Below are positions 1 through 9,710 of a DNA stretch of 64,000 nucleotides, piece by piece. The position numbers and the translations under genes are program-made. Below the pieces are notes generated by a model. It saw nothing but the letters and a program-made list of their open reading frames with translations. It did not search any database and was not told the origin of the DNA. Within the stretch, counting starts at the first letter, position 1, and each line of letters begins with the position of its first letter. The DNA is taken from assembly GCF_014235875.1 (NCBI RefSeq), contig NZ_JACJUK010000007.1:62001-126000 (forward strand). The letters are read 5' to 3'. This stretch comes from Croceivirga lutea. Its GTDB lineage: Bacteria > Bacteroidota > Bacteroidia > Flavobacteriales > Flavobacteriaceae.

Positions 1-1
1 G

Positions 2-1654
2 GTAGAAGGTTTAGGCTCACTTCAGCAGTTTTTAACAGTACCTAATAAATACAACATTAAATTTATTTTCTCTAATGATAAGTTTTACGACCCTATACTT
101 TATTTCTGTGGTTGGGAACGTATTAAACCATTAGCTAATGGCATTGCAGTATGGCAAAGGCTCGGGGTACAACCCATACCAGATATTAAACCTTATAAAG
201 ATTATCCTAGATGGCAACGGATTATGTGGGGTACCATACCCGTAGCCACAGTGTTAATTGCCTTATTTGTAAATATTAGAATTATAATTATTTCAGCGTT
301 AAAGCTTAGACCAGTAGACTCAAATCCATATGATAAATTTAAAATGGTACCCAAAAGTTTTAAACCCAAACTTGGTTTGCTTCTTGGGGGTTGGTTTGTA
401 TTCACAACCGGGATGATTCTCTTTGGTATTTACCTGTTTTTTATACAGAGTCAAGAACAAATTTCACCTGAGAATGTAATCTTAGCTTACCATGACGATT
501 TAGATTTTAAACGCTTTAAAAAAGCACATTCTTACTATGACCCAGATTACGGTAAAACATTTGACCAGTTTATGTTAGAAACATCTGTTAGTGATGGTTT
601 ATTGAGTTCTTACGGTAAATTAAATGCGGTAGATTTTGAAATATTTGAACGCACTAAAAATCATGCTAAAGCAAAGGTGTTTACAGAATATATTACCCCA
701 TTAACCTATGTAAAAGACACCGCGGTTGTTGAACTTAATAAAAAGAAAGACAACAAATGGTATATTGTTCCAGAGGTCTTTGATGTTGATATACCAAACG
801 ATCAATTGTTTAGTATTGGAGAACCTAAGTATAAAAATCACGGTAGGCGAAGAGTTACTACGCAACAAACCTTTCATGAAGATATTGTACCCCAACCCGT
901 AGTGGAAATTTTAGAGGCAAAGATGGTAGAGAATGATAATCAATTCTACATCATTGGAAGAGTTCAGAATATAGACAATTTGCCTGCTGATTTAGATTTG
1001 AAATCCACCATTTACACGGCTGATTTTAAGGAGATAGGGGTATACAATGCTCAGAATACTATAAAACACAAACTTTTGCCCAAAGAGGTTTCAGCTTTTA
1101 AAATTCATTTTGAGGCTGTTGCATGGCAGAAAATTAAAGATAGTATGCCTCAAGTATTTGAACCAGATACATTTACCCCAATGATTTGGGAAGATGTACC
1201 TGCTGTTTTTGACCTTCAGGCTTCGGCTAACCAAACAAGTCAAGATTTGTATAGAGAAATTGGCGTAAATGATTTAAACATTCAAGGTGATGTTATTACG
1301 GGCTATCTTTATAATTATGGAATTTCAGATGTTACCATACCGCAGCTTTTAGTGTCTTATTATAACGATAATAATGAGCTGGTATGGGTAGAAGATGTTG
1401 TAGTTATGGTAGCCACACGGCCTCAACGTAAGAGTCCGTTTGAATTCAGACTTAAAAAATTTGATTGTCATTACACCTATCCACAAAAAGAAGATAACTG
1501 GTTTGTTAATGGCCTACCTAATGATGATATCAAACAAAAATACCTTGCACACCGCAAAGATTCTCTCTTTTATACTGACTTAATTCCGGTTAACGGAGAT
1601 ATCTATTCAAAAATAAAAATTGAAGTCAATAACTATATAGGTTCACCAGATTAA
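2..1654 (+). CDS. Membrane-anchored protein of unknown function, 5' end outside window
   Basis: The reading frame is open from base 2, so the gene begins before the window; 550 residues are visible. About 75 soluble residues come first, then two hydrophobic segments (about residues 78-100 and 125-147), then a long extracytoplasmic part. The region after the second segment resembles an NTF2-like fold (a KAHSYYDPDYGKTF-type stretch), followed by beta-rich sequence that could hold an FxLYD-like domain. I do not recognise a catalytic motif. It overlaps the next gene by one base (TAATG), and the third gene of the operon is a glycosidase, so a role in making or exporting a surface polysaccharide is inferred from context only. 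Confidence 0.7.
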   Translation, partial: VEGLGSLQQFLTVPNKYNIKFIFSNDKFYDPILYFCGWERIKPLANGIAVWQRLGVQPIPDIKPYKDYPRWQRIMWGTIPVATVLIALFVNIRIIIISALKLRPVDSNPYDKFKMVPKSFKPKLGLLLGGWFVFTTGMILFGIYLFFIQSQEQISPENVILAYHDDLDFKRFKKAHSYYDPDYGKTFDQFMLETSVSDGLLSSYGKLNAVDFEIFERTKNHAKAKVFTEYITPLTYVKDTAVVELNKKKDNKWYIVPEVFDVDIPNDQLFSIGEPKYKNHGRRRVTTQQTFHEDIVPQPVVEILEAKMVENDNQFYIIGRVQNIDNLPADLDLKSTIYTADFKEIGVYNAQNTIKHKLLPKEVSAFKIHFEAVAWQKIKDSMPQVFEPDTFTPMIWEDVPAVFDLQASANQTSQDLYREIGVNDLNIQGDVITGYLYNYGISDVTIPQLLVSYYNDNNELVWVEDVVVMVATRPQRKSPFEFRLKKFDCHYTYPQKEDNWFVNGLPNDDIKQKYLAHRKDSLFYTDLIPVNGDIYSKIKIEVNNYIGSPD

Positions 1655-3117
1655 TGCAATTACCCCCAACCATAACCGCTATTTTTGAACGGGTACAAGA
1701 TTTTCGTAATAAAATAAAAAAGCGAAGAAAAGTCCTATATCGCCGTGCATGGCTATTGTGGCCGTTTAAGTTTATTTGGGTTAATGCATTAGTTATAAAA
1801 CGTATTTTAAACTATCCGTTTAAAGATTATAAAAAGCTTTCACCATTTTCAAGAGTAGTTGGCATAACATCGAGTATAATTTTGGGCTTATTTCTCTTTA
1901 TAGTTGTAAAAAAAACAACAAGTACAGACAAGGTAATTTACCAGAAAAAAACCTATAAAACGTTTGAATGCGAAGTGGTTTCCAACTCTGAGAAATTAAT
2001 CGAAGTTAATCAAACTCATCTAGCAACCTATGAAATGGAATGTTACAATACTATTCCCATAACAGTAATGTATGCTTCAAGTTATGGTTCTATTGTGGTA
2101 AAAGACACTGTTCAAGACGGTAAATTAGTATATGAAACTCCTGATTTTATTACCCAAAAAATTGGGGATTATACCATTCATCTTTTGTATGGCGAAAAAA
2201 GTATTCTAAAAGACAGTCTACAAGTAGTTACTAAGGAAGAAAATATCGATTTTATTGAGTCTTATTTTGGGCCAAGAATCATTTTAGCAGGCGGTGTAGA
2301 TTTTAGTATGTTGACCGTAGTTCCTGTGGATGAATTTGACAATCCTATGCCAGATAATACGCCGATAACGGTTCATGAAAATTTTAAAGAAATGCAGAAA
2401 ATGCATTTGCAAGAAACGTTTGACTTAGTATCGTTTAAACGGTTTTACTCTTACAATCAAACTGGTAAAATTACAGTGAGCATGAACTCCCGTAATGGAA
2501 TAACCACCAAAGAAAAGACTTCTGATATTTACCCTTATACTCCTAAAGACTTTACGCTAACACAAAGCAAAGAGCATAATTTTGCCGATGGTAATGAGGT
2601 GGTTACCGTGCAGACCTCAATAATCACAGATATTTTTGGGAATACCGTTCAAAATGGTACTGTTGTCCACTTTCAAATTAAAACAAATACGGGAAAGCAA
2701 CTAGCTGCCTACGCAAAAACGGTAAAAGGTATTGCTACGACCAAAATACAACACCCCTATTCAGAAGAATCTTGGCAAATTCAGGCCTTTATCCCTGGAC
2801 TAGCACAAAGTGATTTGTTACAAATTGACTTTGAACAAATAGTAGCTGAATTTCCTGTTGACTTTTTAAACCACGGTAGAAAAATAAAAGTTGGCCCAAT
2901 AAAAAGTTACATGGGCCAATTAGTACCTAACGGCACCAAAGTAAAACTCTTAATTAAAGGCGAAGGAAAAGCGGAAGAAATCAACCAAGGTACGGTAGGT
3001 GGAGTAACGTATTTTATACTTAGAGATTTTTACTACCCGCCAGGAGATTATGAGTTACAAATAGAAACATTAGGCGTTCAAGAACAACACCAAATACCCT
3101 TGTTTAGTGAAGATTAA
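1654..3117 (+). CDS. Single-pass membrane protein with Ig-like (invasin/Big-type) beta domains
   Basis: The 487-residue product has a basic cytoplasmic N-terminus (about 1-68), one transmembrane segment near residues 70-88, and a beta-rich extracytoplasmic remainder. Residues about 300-395 (start of the TLTQSKEHNFADGNEVV stretch) look like an invasin/Big_1-type Ig domain that mentions a changeable linker (GNTVQNGTVVHF). No enzymatic residues are apparent. The gene starts inside the TAATG overlap with the upstream gene and overlaps the downstream glycosidase by 11 bases, so the three are surely cotranscribed. Function unknown; a scaffold in an envelope polysaccharide complex is a guess from its neighbours. 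Confidence 0.7.
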   Translation: MQLPPTITAIFERVQDFRNKIKKRRKVLYRRAWLLWPFKFIWVNALVIKRILNYPFKDYKKLSPFSRVVGITSSIILGLFLFIVVKKTTSTDKVIYQKKTYKTFECEVVSNSEKLIEVNQTHLATYEMECYNTIPITVMYASSYGSIVVKDTVQDGKLVYETPDFITQKIGDYTIHLLYGEKSILKDSLQVVTKEENIDFIESYFGPRIILAGGVDFSMLTVVPVDEFDNPMPDNTPITVHENFKEMQKMHLQETFDLVSFKRFYSYNQTGKITVSMNSRNGITTKEKTSDIYPYTPKDFTLTQSKEHNFADGNEVVTVQTSIITDIFGNTVQNGTVVHFQIKTNTGKQLAAYAKTVKGIATTKIQHPYSEESWQIQAFIPGLAQSDLLQIDFEQIVAEFPVDFLNHGRKIKVGPIKSYMGQLVPNGTKVKLLIKGEGKAEEINQGTVGGVTYFILRDFYYPPGDYELQIETLGVQEQHQIPLFSED

Positions 3118-5179
3118 TAGAACAGTATATAGGGTAGGAGTAATTGCAGTATTCGTTATTGCTAATTTGTTTATTCTCAGGGGTATTAGTAGTGTAATTG
3201 CCTTTGTAAAATCAGGTGCTGACAGAGAGCAAATGATGGCCAAGGTGTTAAAGGTTAATGATTATTACAAACCCGTGTTTAATTGGGTGAATTTAGATAA
3301 CCCAGGAAGAGAATTTATAGCCAAGAATCAAGGTGAAGTACAAAGAGATTATTCCGATTCCTGGTACGTTAAAAATTTAAGTCAGTCTGTAAACACAAAA
3401 AAGGGAATTGCTGACTTTTTTACTGATAGCTCAAGAGTAAATCTATTTAAGATTATTGATTTTAATAAAGAGAATAATCTAACCGTTCATGGAACCACCT
3501 TAAATCATAATATCGACATTAATTTTTTCTCGGCAGATGGTAAGTTGGTAGCTTTTGATGATAAGAACGTTCACGAAATTTATAAAATTTATCAAAACGA
3601 TTCTTTAATTACTCAGCAAGATGTGTACTCCAATTACAAAATTGTTATGTTGCTCGAAGACGGTTTTTGGCGTATTCGTCATATGGTAAGAAACGATACC
3701 ACTTTGATTGACAAACAAAGGATAAAGACAGTAGAAGAAAATATTGTTCAACGTAAGGGTAAGCAGTTACTATTAAATCATAAACCCTTTTACATACGAG
3801 GCATTAACTATTATCCCAAAGATACCCCTTGGGAGATGTATGGTGATAAATTTAACGACACCATCATTGCGCAAGACTTTCGACTGTTAGATAGTTTAGG
3901 ATTTAATACTGCTAGAGTATTTGTCAATTTCAATGACTTTGGTAAAGAAGAGGTTGATGCAAAAATGGTAAATCAACTAAAACAAACCCTTGATTTAGCG
4001 CAACAAAACAATCTAAAACTTGTAGTAACTCTTTTTGATTTTTTTGGAAACTACGACATTATAAATTGGACATTAACAGAACAACATTTAAAAGGAGTGG
4101 TAGCTCCGTTTAAAGAGCACCCTGCAATATTAGCTTGGGATATTAAAAACGAAGCCGATTTAGATATGCAGGTGCATTCAGAAGAACAGCTGACCTCTTG
4201 GTTAAATTTTGCAATACAGAGGCTACAATTTTATGACCCCAATCACCTAAGTACTATAGGTTGGTTACATCCACATCCGCATTTTGCAGAATCTAGTACT
4301 ACCGATGTATTTACGTTTCATTTTTATGAGGATGTAAATCGATTTAATAGAACATATGAAAAATGGTCTAGTTTTTCTGATAAACCGGTAGTTGTGGGTG
4401 AATTTGGTTTGCATAGCTATAAAAAGTTAATTTTTGGAAATTCTGAAGAAGAGCAATTAGAACATTATAAAACAATCTTAGATAAAATTGATGCAGGAGA
4501 AAAGCATTTTATTGCTTGGACATTATATGATTTTCCCGAATTGCCTAAAAAGGTTTTTGGTGTTTTACCATGGAAAACACTTCCTCAAAAAAATATGGGT
4601 TTGTTTACCACAGAAGGCAAACCTAAATTGGTTTTAAAAGCTTTTGAAGCAATAGGCATGAGGCCTAATCAGGAATTTAATTCAGTTGAGAATAGTTACA
4701 ACCTTAACAATAGTGAAAAAAAGAATGAAAAGGTTGTAAAGTCAGATGGGATAAATTTGTCAGACGATAAATTAAAGAAGTCAGAAGTAGAAAAGCAATT
4801 AGCTGATAATCAAAAGGCAGAGGTTAATGAGTCAACAACGAAAATAACCTCTAGTATAGTTCACGAAAAACAGAATATTAATGTAGTTAATACTACTGAT
4901 AAAAGTATCGATACGGCAAAGCCAAAAAAACTAAGTTGGTTTGAAGATAAATGGGATTCTGGATACTATTTGGTCATTGGTGTTTTTAAGGAGCAAGCTA
5001 ATGCTAAAAACGAGCAGCAACGTTTACAACATCACAATTTACAAGTGTCTTGTTATTTTGATAAGCCTAAGGGGTTATTTTATTTAGTTGATGGCCCGTA
5101 TTCAAACAATTCACTTATTATACCAGCAAAAGAAAAAATAAAACAAGCCGGATTAGATTCTTGGCTACTTAGAAAGTAG
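3107..5179 (+). CDS. Inner-membrane-anchored GH5-like glycosidase with C-terminal SPOR domain
   Basis: The 690-residue product starts with GTG (MKINRT), overlapping the previous gene by 11 bases. It has an N-terminal membrane anchor (about 8-33), an NTF2-like region (45-200), a TIM-barrel glycosidase domain (about 213-520), a Lys/Asn/Ser-rich linker (525-615) and a SPOR domain (620-690) of the peptidoglycan-binding type. The barrel has the clan GH-A acid/base motif WDIKNEA (E349) and a nucleophile candidate in VVVGEFG (E432). A membrane anchor plus SPOR places it in the periplasm at the cell wall, which fits processing of a nascent glucan rather than foraging. The exact GH family (GH5 or a GH2-type barrel) cannot be settled by eye. 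Confidence 0.75.
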   Translation: MKINRTVYRVGVIAVFVIANLFILRGISSVIAFVKSGADREQMMAKVLKVNDYYKPVFNWVNLDNPGREFIAKNQGEVQRDYSDSWYVKNLSQSVNTKKGIADFFTDSSRVNLFKIIDFNKENNLTVHGTTLNHNIDINFFSADGKLVAFDDKNVHEIYKIYQNDSLITQQDVYSNYKIVMLLEDGFWRIRHMVRNDTTLIDKQRIKTVEENIVQRKGKQLLLNHKPFYIRGINYYPKDTPWEMYGDKFNDTIIAQDFRLLDSLGFNTARVFVNFNDFGKEEVDAKMVNQLKQTLDLAQQNNLKLVVTLFDFFGNYDIINWTLTEQHLKGVVAPFKEHPAILAWDIKNEADLDMQVHSEEQLTSWLNFAIQRLQFYDPNHLSTIGWLHPHPHFAESSTTDVFTFHFYEDVNRFNRTYEKWSSFSDKPVVVGEFGLHSYKKLIFGNSEEEQLEHYKTILDKIDAGEKHFIAWTLYDFPELPKKVFGVLPWKTLPQKNMGLFTTEGKPKLVLKAFEAIGMRPNQEFNSVENSYNLNNSEKKNEKVVKSDGINLSDDKLKKSEVEKQLADNQKAEVNESTTKITSSIVHEKQNINVVNTTDKSIDTAKPKKLSWFEDKWDSGYYLVIGVFKEQANAKNEQQRLQHHNLQVSCYFDKPKGLFYLVDGPYSNNSLIIPAKEKIKQAGLDSWLLRK

Positions 5180-5182
5180 ATG

Positions 5183-5839
5183 TTAAGCAAAAGCTCTTCT
5201 TTTATTTAACAAAAAGCCAACGGTAAATAACAAATACATAATACTTACCACAATCCACAAAATTTTCCGAAGTTCATAAGTCAAGAAAAAATCTACATTT
5301 AAATAACCATTAAGTAAATAAAATGGGTAGTATAAGTGAAACAAAAACATACCGGCATTAAACCATACCATAAGATTGTATTTGCTGGGTTGAACAACAT
5401 TTAGTTTTTTAAGCTTTCTAAAGTGAATTACAATTAGGGTATTTATTAGAATAGAATTTAAACATTCCGCATAATACAAGTCAGAATGAAAAGGGTCTTG
5501 AAATAGTAAGGAAACAGCATAGCCCACATAGGTTATTATTGCAAATACTTTTACAAGTTTGCGATGTTTTTTTGATTTTAAAACGCCATGATATACCCAA
5601 TACAAATACCCATAAAAAAAAAGGCTGTATATGTTATAGATTACAACATTGTGCCAATCATTTTCTGTTTCTTCAAAAAATGAAAACGCTTCAAAGTTAA
5701 TTACTAAAAACCCTAATAGTTCATTAAAAAAGGTATAGGCAATAAGTAATGGAAAAAACCCAAGAGGTGTATCGTAAAAGCGTTTATAGGTTACCAATGA
5801 GGTAACTAAAGCTAACATATAAAATACAAGTATAATCAA
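5183..5839 (-). CDS. Multi-pass membrane protein, tandem paralogue 2, unknown function
   Basis: 218 residues, almost entirely hydrophobic, with about seven predicted membrane segments. It shares an aligned core with the upstream gene on the same strand: both have an AYTFFNELLG motif followed by an NFE stretch and a YNIY motif. The two are therefore tandem duplicates. Its 3' end lies only 3 bases from the convergent glycosidase stop, with no clear terminator between them. No family recognised. Confidence 0.7.
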   Translation of the reverse strand: MIILVFYMLALVTSLVTYKRFYDTPLGFFPLLIAYTFFNELLGFLVINFEAFSFFEETENDWHNVVIYNIYSLFFYGYLYWVYHGVLKSKKHRKLVKVFAIITYVGYAVSLLFQDPFHSDLYYAECLNSILINTLIVIHFRKLKKLNVVQPSKYNLMVWFNAGMFLFHLYYPFYLLNGYLNVDFFLTYELRKILWIVVSIMYLLFTVGFLLNKRRAFA

Positions 5840-5896
5840 GAGCGCTACAAAGTTTTAATATTCTAAATTAAAGATAGATGGGTATTATGATTGTAT

Positions 5897-6565
5897 TTAT
5901 CTAAATGCTTTTCTACTACATTTAAAAAAACCAATTGAGAATAATAAATACATAAAAACGATTAATAGATAGTGTAAATGGGGTGAATATAAATTCACAT
6001 AATAAACTCTAAATAGTTTTAGAGCACTATATGGCAAATGAAAAATAATTATTCCAAGACTTATCCAATAGGCAAGATTGTGCTTTCTTAAAGTTATGTT
6101 TTGTGTAGTATATATTTCTTTTAAGTGAATAAAGGCGAGAACCGAAATAGATAAGCAGCCAAAAACAAAAGCAAAAACTAAGCTCTCTTTTAAAGGATTA
6201 CTATAATAAGAGTTTACGACATTTAATATGATAAAAACCAAAAAAAGATAGCCAATTAATCTTCTGAATTTCAGGTGAATCAATAAATCATAGTAGACCT
6301 TTAAAAAAAAAGAAAAGAAGAAAAAATAATATATATTATAAATTAGACCAGTACTTTGACTGTACGCAGGCTGATATATTAGCTGAAAATCTTCAAAATT
6401 ATAAATTAGATAACCCAATAATTCATTGAAAAAAGTATAGGCTAAAAATATTGGAAAATACTTAAAAATGGTATCAAAGTACTTTCGGTAATGAATCATG
6501 GAAAACAAAAAGGTGATTCCATAAAAAATTAAAAAATATTGTGTTTTTAAAAATTCGAGTATCAC
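5897..6565 (-). CDS. Multi-pass membrane protein, tandem paralogue 1, unknown function
   Basis: 222 residues with about seven hydrophobic segments and the same AYTFFNELLG and YNIY motifs as the gene at 5183-5839, plus a similar C-terminal end (a YLLF...GF stretch before a basic tail). It begins 16 bases after the upstream lipoprotein-like gene ends and is followed after 57 bases by its paralogue, so the three probably form one operon. There are no charged catalytic residues in the membrane segments that would suggest an enzyme. Function unknown. Confidence 0.7.
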   Translation of the reverse strand: MILEFLKTQYFLIFYGITFLFSMIHYRKYFDTIFKYFPIFLAYTFFNELLGYLIYNFEDFQLIYQPAYSQSTGLIYNIYYFFFFSFFLKVYYDLLIHLKFRRLIGYLFLVFIILNVVNSYYSNPLKESLVFAFVFGCLSISVLAFIHLKEIYTTQNITLRKHNLAYWISLGIIIFHLPYSALKLFRVYYVNLYSPHLHYLLIVFMYLLFSIGFFKCSRKAFR

Positions 6566-6581
6566 CTTTTAGTTTAAAAAA

Positions 6582-7220
6582 TTAAAAATCACCATATGGT
6601 GGTGGGTGGTTGTTAGCATCATTTAAAATTAAACTTCCATTGCCATAAAGGAAAGAATTGAAATTGGGAATAAAAGATGCTTCAGATTTTGGTTCATCAT
6701 CTTCCTCTTTTTTGAAGAAATTACTCATTAACAGTGCTTTGCCATTGTCACCTATGTAAATACCGCCATATCCTCCTTCGGCTTTTGCTGCAGGAACCAC
6801 AAAAACGGTATTACGTCTTTTCTTTTTCCAGCCTTTTTCCAAATCACCGTAATTACCCAAATAAATGCGTAAACTGTCAACTGTTGTGCCTCCTTTTTTA
6901 GCCTCTTGTTCAACGAACGCTATATAATCTTTCATTACGTTAATATCAAAGGTTACAAATTGGGTGGGAACAAAAGCCTTATCTCCAGCTTCTTGCATTT
7001 CAGTCTCAAACTTCATTATACTTTCAGCCCTCCGTTGTTTGTAGTTTTTGAATAATTCGTCGGCCTTATCCAAGCTGATAAGCTGTTTTGGAGCCATTAC
7101 TTCGGCAGTAGGGGGCGTATTTTCTTCTTCCCCAGCAGTGTTTTCTTTAGGTTTTTCTTGACAGCTGGTAACAAAAAGTAACAAGCTGAGAAACCCTAAA
7201 GTAGATTTAAAGTTCTTCAT
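6582..7220 (-). CDS. Putative lipoprotein, unknown function
   Basis: 212 residues with a lipoprotein signal peptide (LLLFVTSC, lipid-anchored Cys near residue 20) followed by a Glu/Thr/Pro-rich linker and a soluble domain. The C-terminus is rich in Asn, Pro and Gly. It is first in an operon with two paralogous membrane proteins. A TATCTTTA stretch on the reverse strand about 40 bases upstream resembles the Bacteroidota -7 element, and the rho terminator lies just beyond, consistent with its own promoter. I do not recognise the domain. Confidence 0.65.
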   Translation of the reverse strand: MKNFKSTLGFLSLLLFVTSCQEKPKENTAGEEENTPPTAEVMAPKQLISLDKADELFKNYKQRRAESIMKFETEMQEAGDKAFVPTQFVTFDINVMKDYIAFVEQEAKKGGTTVDSLRIYLGNYGDLEKGWKKKRRNTVFVVPAAKAEGGYGGIYIGDNGKALLMSNFFKKEEDDEPKSEASFIPNFNSFLYGNGSLILNDANNHPPPYGDF

Positions 7221-7298
7221 AATTTTAGATATAAATTAGTGTTTGTACTGCGGGGAAACATCGTAAAGATATCATTTTTAGCTAAATGAGAGAAACAT

Positions 7299-7326
7299 AA
7301 AAAAACCCCAGCTTTTGGCTGGGGTT
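7299..7326 (-). terminator. Rho-independent terminator downstream of rho
   Basis: A 9-bp perfect stem (AACCCCAGC at 7304-7312 pairing with 7318-7326, 5-base loop) is followed on the reverse strand by a run of seven T. It lies 42 bases beyond the rho stop codon and separates rho from the lipoprotein operon. Confidence 0.85.
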
Positions 7327-7367
7327 AACTAAAAAGTTTTATTGCTTTATTTTTATTTAAGCTTACA

Positions 7368-9044
7368 CTATTCGTTCATTGTAAGTAAGAACTCTTCGTT
7401 ATTCTTAGTTTGTTTCATACGCTGTTCTATAAACTCCATAGCTTCAACAGGGTTCATATCAGCAAGGTATTTACGTAAAATCCACATACGCTGAACAGCT
7501 TGTTCGTCTAACAATAAATCATCTCGTCTAGTGGAAGAAGAAATTAAATCAATAGCTGGGAAGATTCTACGGTTAGATATTCTTCTATCTAACTGTAACT
7601 CCATATTACCAGTTCCTTTAAATTCTTCAAAAATAACTTCATCCATTTTAGAACCTGTCTCAGTTAAAGCAGTTGCGATAATAGATAATGATCCACCGTT
7701 CTCAATATTACGAGCTGCTCCAAAGAAACGTTTAGGTTTGTGCAATGCGTTGGCATCAACACCACCAGAAAGTACCTTACCAGAGGCTGGTTGTACGGTA
7801 TTATAAGCTCTAGCTAAACGTGTAATAGAATCTAATAGAATAACAACATCATGCCCACATTCTACCAATCGTTTTGCTTTCTCAATTACTATGTTAGCAA
7901 CACGTACATGTTCTGTTGCTTCTTTATCAAATGTTGAAGCTACTACCTCTCCGCGTACGTTACGTTGCATATCAGTAACCTCTTCTGGTCGTTCATCTAT
8001 CAACAAGATAATTTGATATACTTCGGGGTGGTTGGCAGCAATAGCATTTGCAATGTCTTTTAAAAGCATTGTTTTACCCGTTTTTGGTTGGGCAACAATC
8101 ATACCTCTTTGGCCTTTTCCTAAAGGAGAAAATAAGTCAATAATTCGGGTAGAAAGCGTACTCTGCTTATCTGCCAAATTAAATTTTTCTTTTGGGAATA
8201 ATGGCGTTAAATGCTCAAAAGAAACGCGGTCTCTAACTACTTGTGGATCTAAGCCATTAATCTTACTTACTTTAATTAGAGGAAAGTATTTCTCCCCTTC
8301 TTTTGGGGGTCTAATATTACCTAAAACTGTATCGCCAGTTTTTAATCCAAATAACCTAATTTGTGATTGGGATACATAAATATCATCTGGTGAAGAAAGG
8401 TAGTTGTAATCAGAAGAACGTAAAAAACCATAGCCGTCAGACATAATGTCTAAGACACCTTCACTAGTGATAATACTGTCAAATTCGTATTCTGGTTCTT
8501 TGTAACGATTCTTTAAATCTTTATCGTAGTTATTGTTTTTTTCACGCTTGGTATTGCGATTATTTTGTTGATTTCTACGATTACTCTGATGACCTTTTGG
8601 ATTGTTTCTATTGGTGTTGTTGTCAGAAGAATTATCATTCTTCTGTGGTCTGTTGTCATGACTTTTGTTGGCTTGACCTTTATTATCTTGACTTTTCGGG
8701 TCTTGACTTTTTGGGTCTATACTTTTTGAGTCTTGATTTTTTGGTTCACTACTTTTATTGTCGTCGCCGCTATCATCCTTTCTTTGGTTTCTAGGGGTTC
8801 TAGTGCGTTTGGGCTTGTCTTCTTTCGGAGCAGGTGTTGCCTTAGTGTTTTTAGCGTCAGCATTTTCTACTTTCGCTTCTTCTACAGCAGCTTCTACTTT
8901 TTTGGGATTTGAAGCTTGAACGTCTAAAATTTGATAGACTAAATCAAGTTTTTTTAGTGATTTGAACTTAGGTACGTTCAATTCTTTTGCAATTTCATGC
9001 AACTCAGCTAATTTTTTAGCTTTTAGAGCGGATATCTCGAACAT
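7368..9044 (-). CDS. rho: Transcription termination factor Rho
   Basis: 558 residues. The hexameric RNA-dependent ATPase/translocase domain is clear: a Walker A motif (AQPKTGKTM, about 318-326), a DERPEEV segment and a [14 protein letters not shown] Walker B region. An N-terminal Rho-N segment (1-45) and an RNA-binding cold-shock-like domain (about 190-260, with DGYGFLR) precede it. Between them lies a hydrophilic stretch of roughly 130 residues rich in Asn, Asp, Lys, Gln and Ser, with imperfect KSQDPKSQD repeats. Such insertions are common in Bacteroidota Rho and make this protein longer than the ~420-residue E. coli form. A strong terminator follows the gene. Confidence 0.97.
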   Translation of the reverse strand: MFEISALKAKKLAELHEIAKELNVPKFKSLKKLDLVYQILDVQASNPKKVEAAVEEAKVENADAKNTKATPAPKEDKPKRTRTPRNQRKDDSGDDNKSSEPKNQDSKSIDPKSQDPKSQDNKGQANKSHDNRPQKNDNSSDNNTNRNNPKGHQSNRRNQQNNRNTKREKNNNYDKDLKNRYKEPEYEFDSIITSEGVLDIMSDGYGFLRSSDYNYLSSPDDIYVSQSQIRLFGLKTGDTVLGNIRPPKEGEKYFPLIKVSKINGLDPQVVRDRVSFEHLTPLFPKEKFNLADKQSTLSTRIIDLFSPLGKGQRGMIVAQPKTGKTMLLKDIANAIAANHPEVYQIILLIDERPEEVTDMQRNVRGEVVASTFDKEATEHVRVANIVIEKAKRLVECGHDVVILLDSITRLARAYNTVQPASGKVLSGGVDANALHKPKRFFGAARNIENGGSLSIIATALTETGSKMDEVIFEEFKGTGNMELQLDRRISNRRIFPAIDLISSSTRRDDLLLDEQAVQRMWILRKYLADMNPVEAMEFIEQRMKQTKNNEEFLLTMNE

Positions 9045-9209
9045 TAATCAGTAAGAATAAATTAAACTAGTTGTTAAGAGTTTATTTAGAAGTAAACTTT
9101 TGGTTGTTGTTACTATTGGGAAAGAAATCCCGAGGTAAGTGTTTAACCTTTACGCTGCAAGTATACAAATTATTTTTTAACAAGAAGGGTCATTTGTCGA
9201 AAAGAGGTT

Positions 9210-9217
9210 TATTTTTG
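9210..9217 (+). promoter_or_regulatory. Bacteroidota-type -7 element upstream of the DUF4293 gene
   Basis: TATTTTTG is an exact match to the TAnnTTTG -7 consensus and lies 24 bases before the ATG, giving a short leader. No well-spaced -33 TTG could be assigned with confidence. Confidence 0.5.
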
Positions 9218-9240
9218 CACTCTAATTTAATGATTGTATA

Positions 9241-9651
9241 ATGATACAGCGTATACAAACGTTATATCTGGCCATAGTAATTGTTTTGAATGCGGTTTTA
9301 CCATTCTTTGTAAATCTATGGGTTGAGACTGAAAATGGTGAGATTTTTGCCAACAATGAACTAGTAATTTCTATAGTTTTTTACGCAATTGCAGTTCTGG
9401 CTTTACTTTCAATTTTCTTGTTTAAAAAGAGACAAAATCAATTTGTATTAAACAGATTGAACCTTATAGTTAATCTTTTTTTACTAGGATTTTTCGTTTA
9501 CCGGTCGCTAAATTTATCCGGAGAGACGGCGGTTTCTGAGAAGGGTATTGGGATGCTGATTCCTGTATTTTCTATCGTTTTTCTATCCCTGGCAAACAGG
9601 GCTATCAAAAAGGATGAAGATCTTGTAAAATCTGTTGATCGTTTGCGTTAA
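9241..9651 (+). CDS. DUF4293 family membrane protein
   Basis: 136 residues with four membrane segments. The start (MIQRIQTLYLAIV) and overall layout match the DUF4293 family, a Bacteroidota protein of unknown function that commonly sits next to rho. Here it is divergent from rho, sharing a 196-base intergenic region. The short cytoplasmic tail is basic (NRAIKKDEDLVKSVDRLR). No catalytic residues are visible. Confidence 0.85.
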   Translation: MIQRIQTLYLAIVIVLNAVLPFFVNLWVETENGEIFANNELVISIVFYAIAVLALLSIFLFKKRQNQFVLNRLNLIVNLFLLGFFVYRSLNLSGETAVSEKGIGMLIPVFSIVFLSLANRAIKKDEDLVKSVDRLR

Positions 9652-9680
9652 ACCTAACATCTTAGTAGTATTAGTGCAAA

Positions 9681-9706
9681 AAGCCCCTGATTTCAGGGGC
9701 TTTTTT
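9681..9706. terminator. Bidirectional terminator between convergent genes
   Basis: An 8-bp GC-rich stem (GCCCCTGA, 9683-9690, with 9693-9700) is flanked by A-rich DNA on the left and six T on the right. It can end transcription of the DUF4293 gene and of the convergent metallo-hydrolase gene. Confidence 0.85.
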
Positions 9707-9710
9707 GTTT

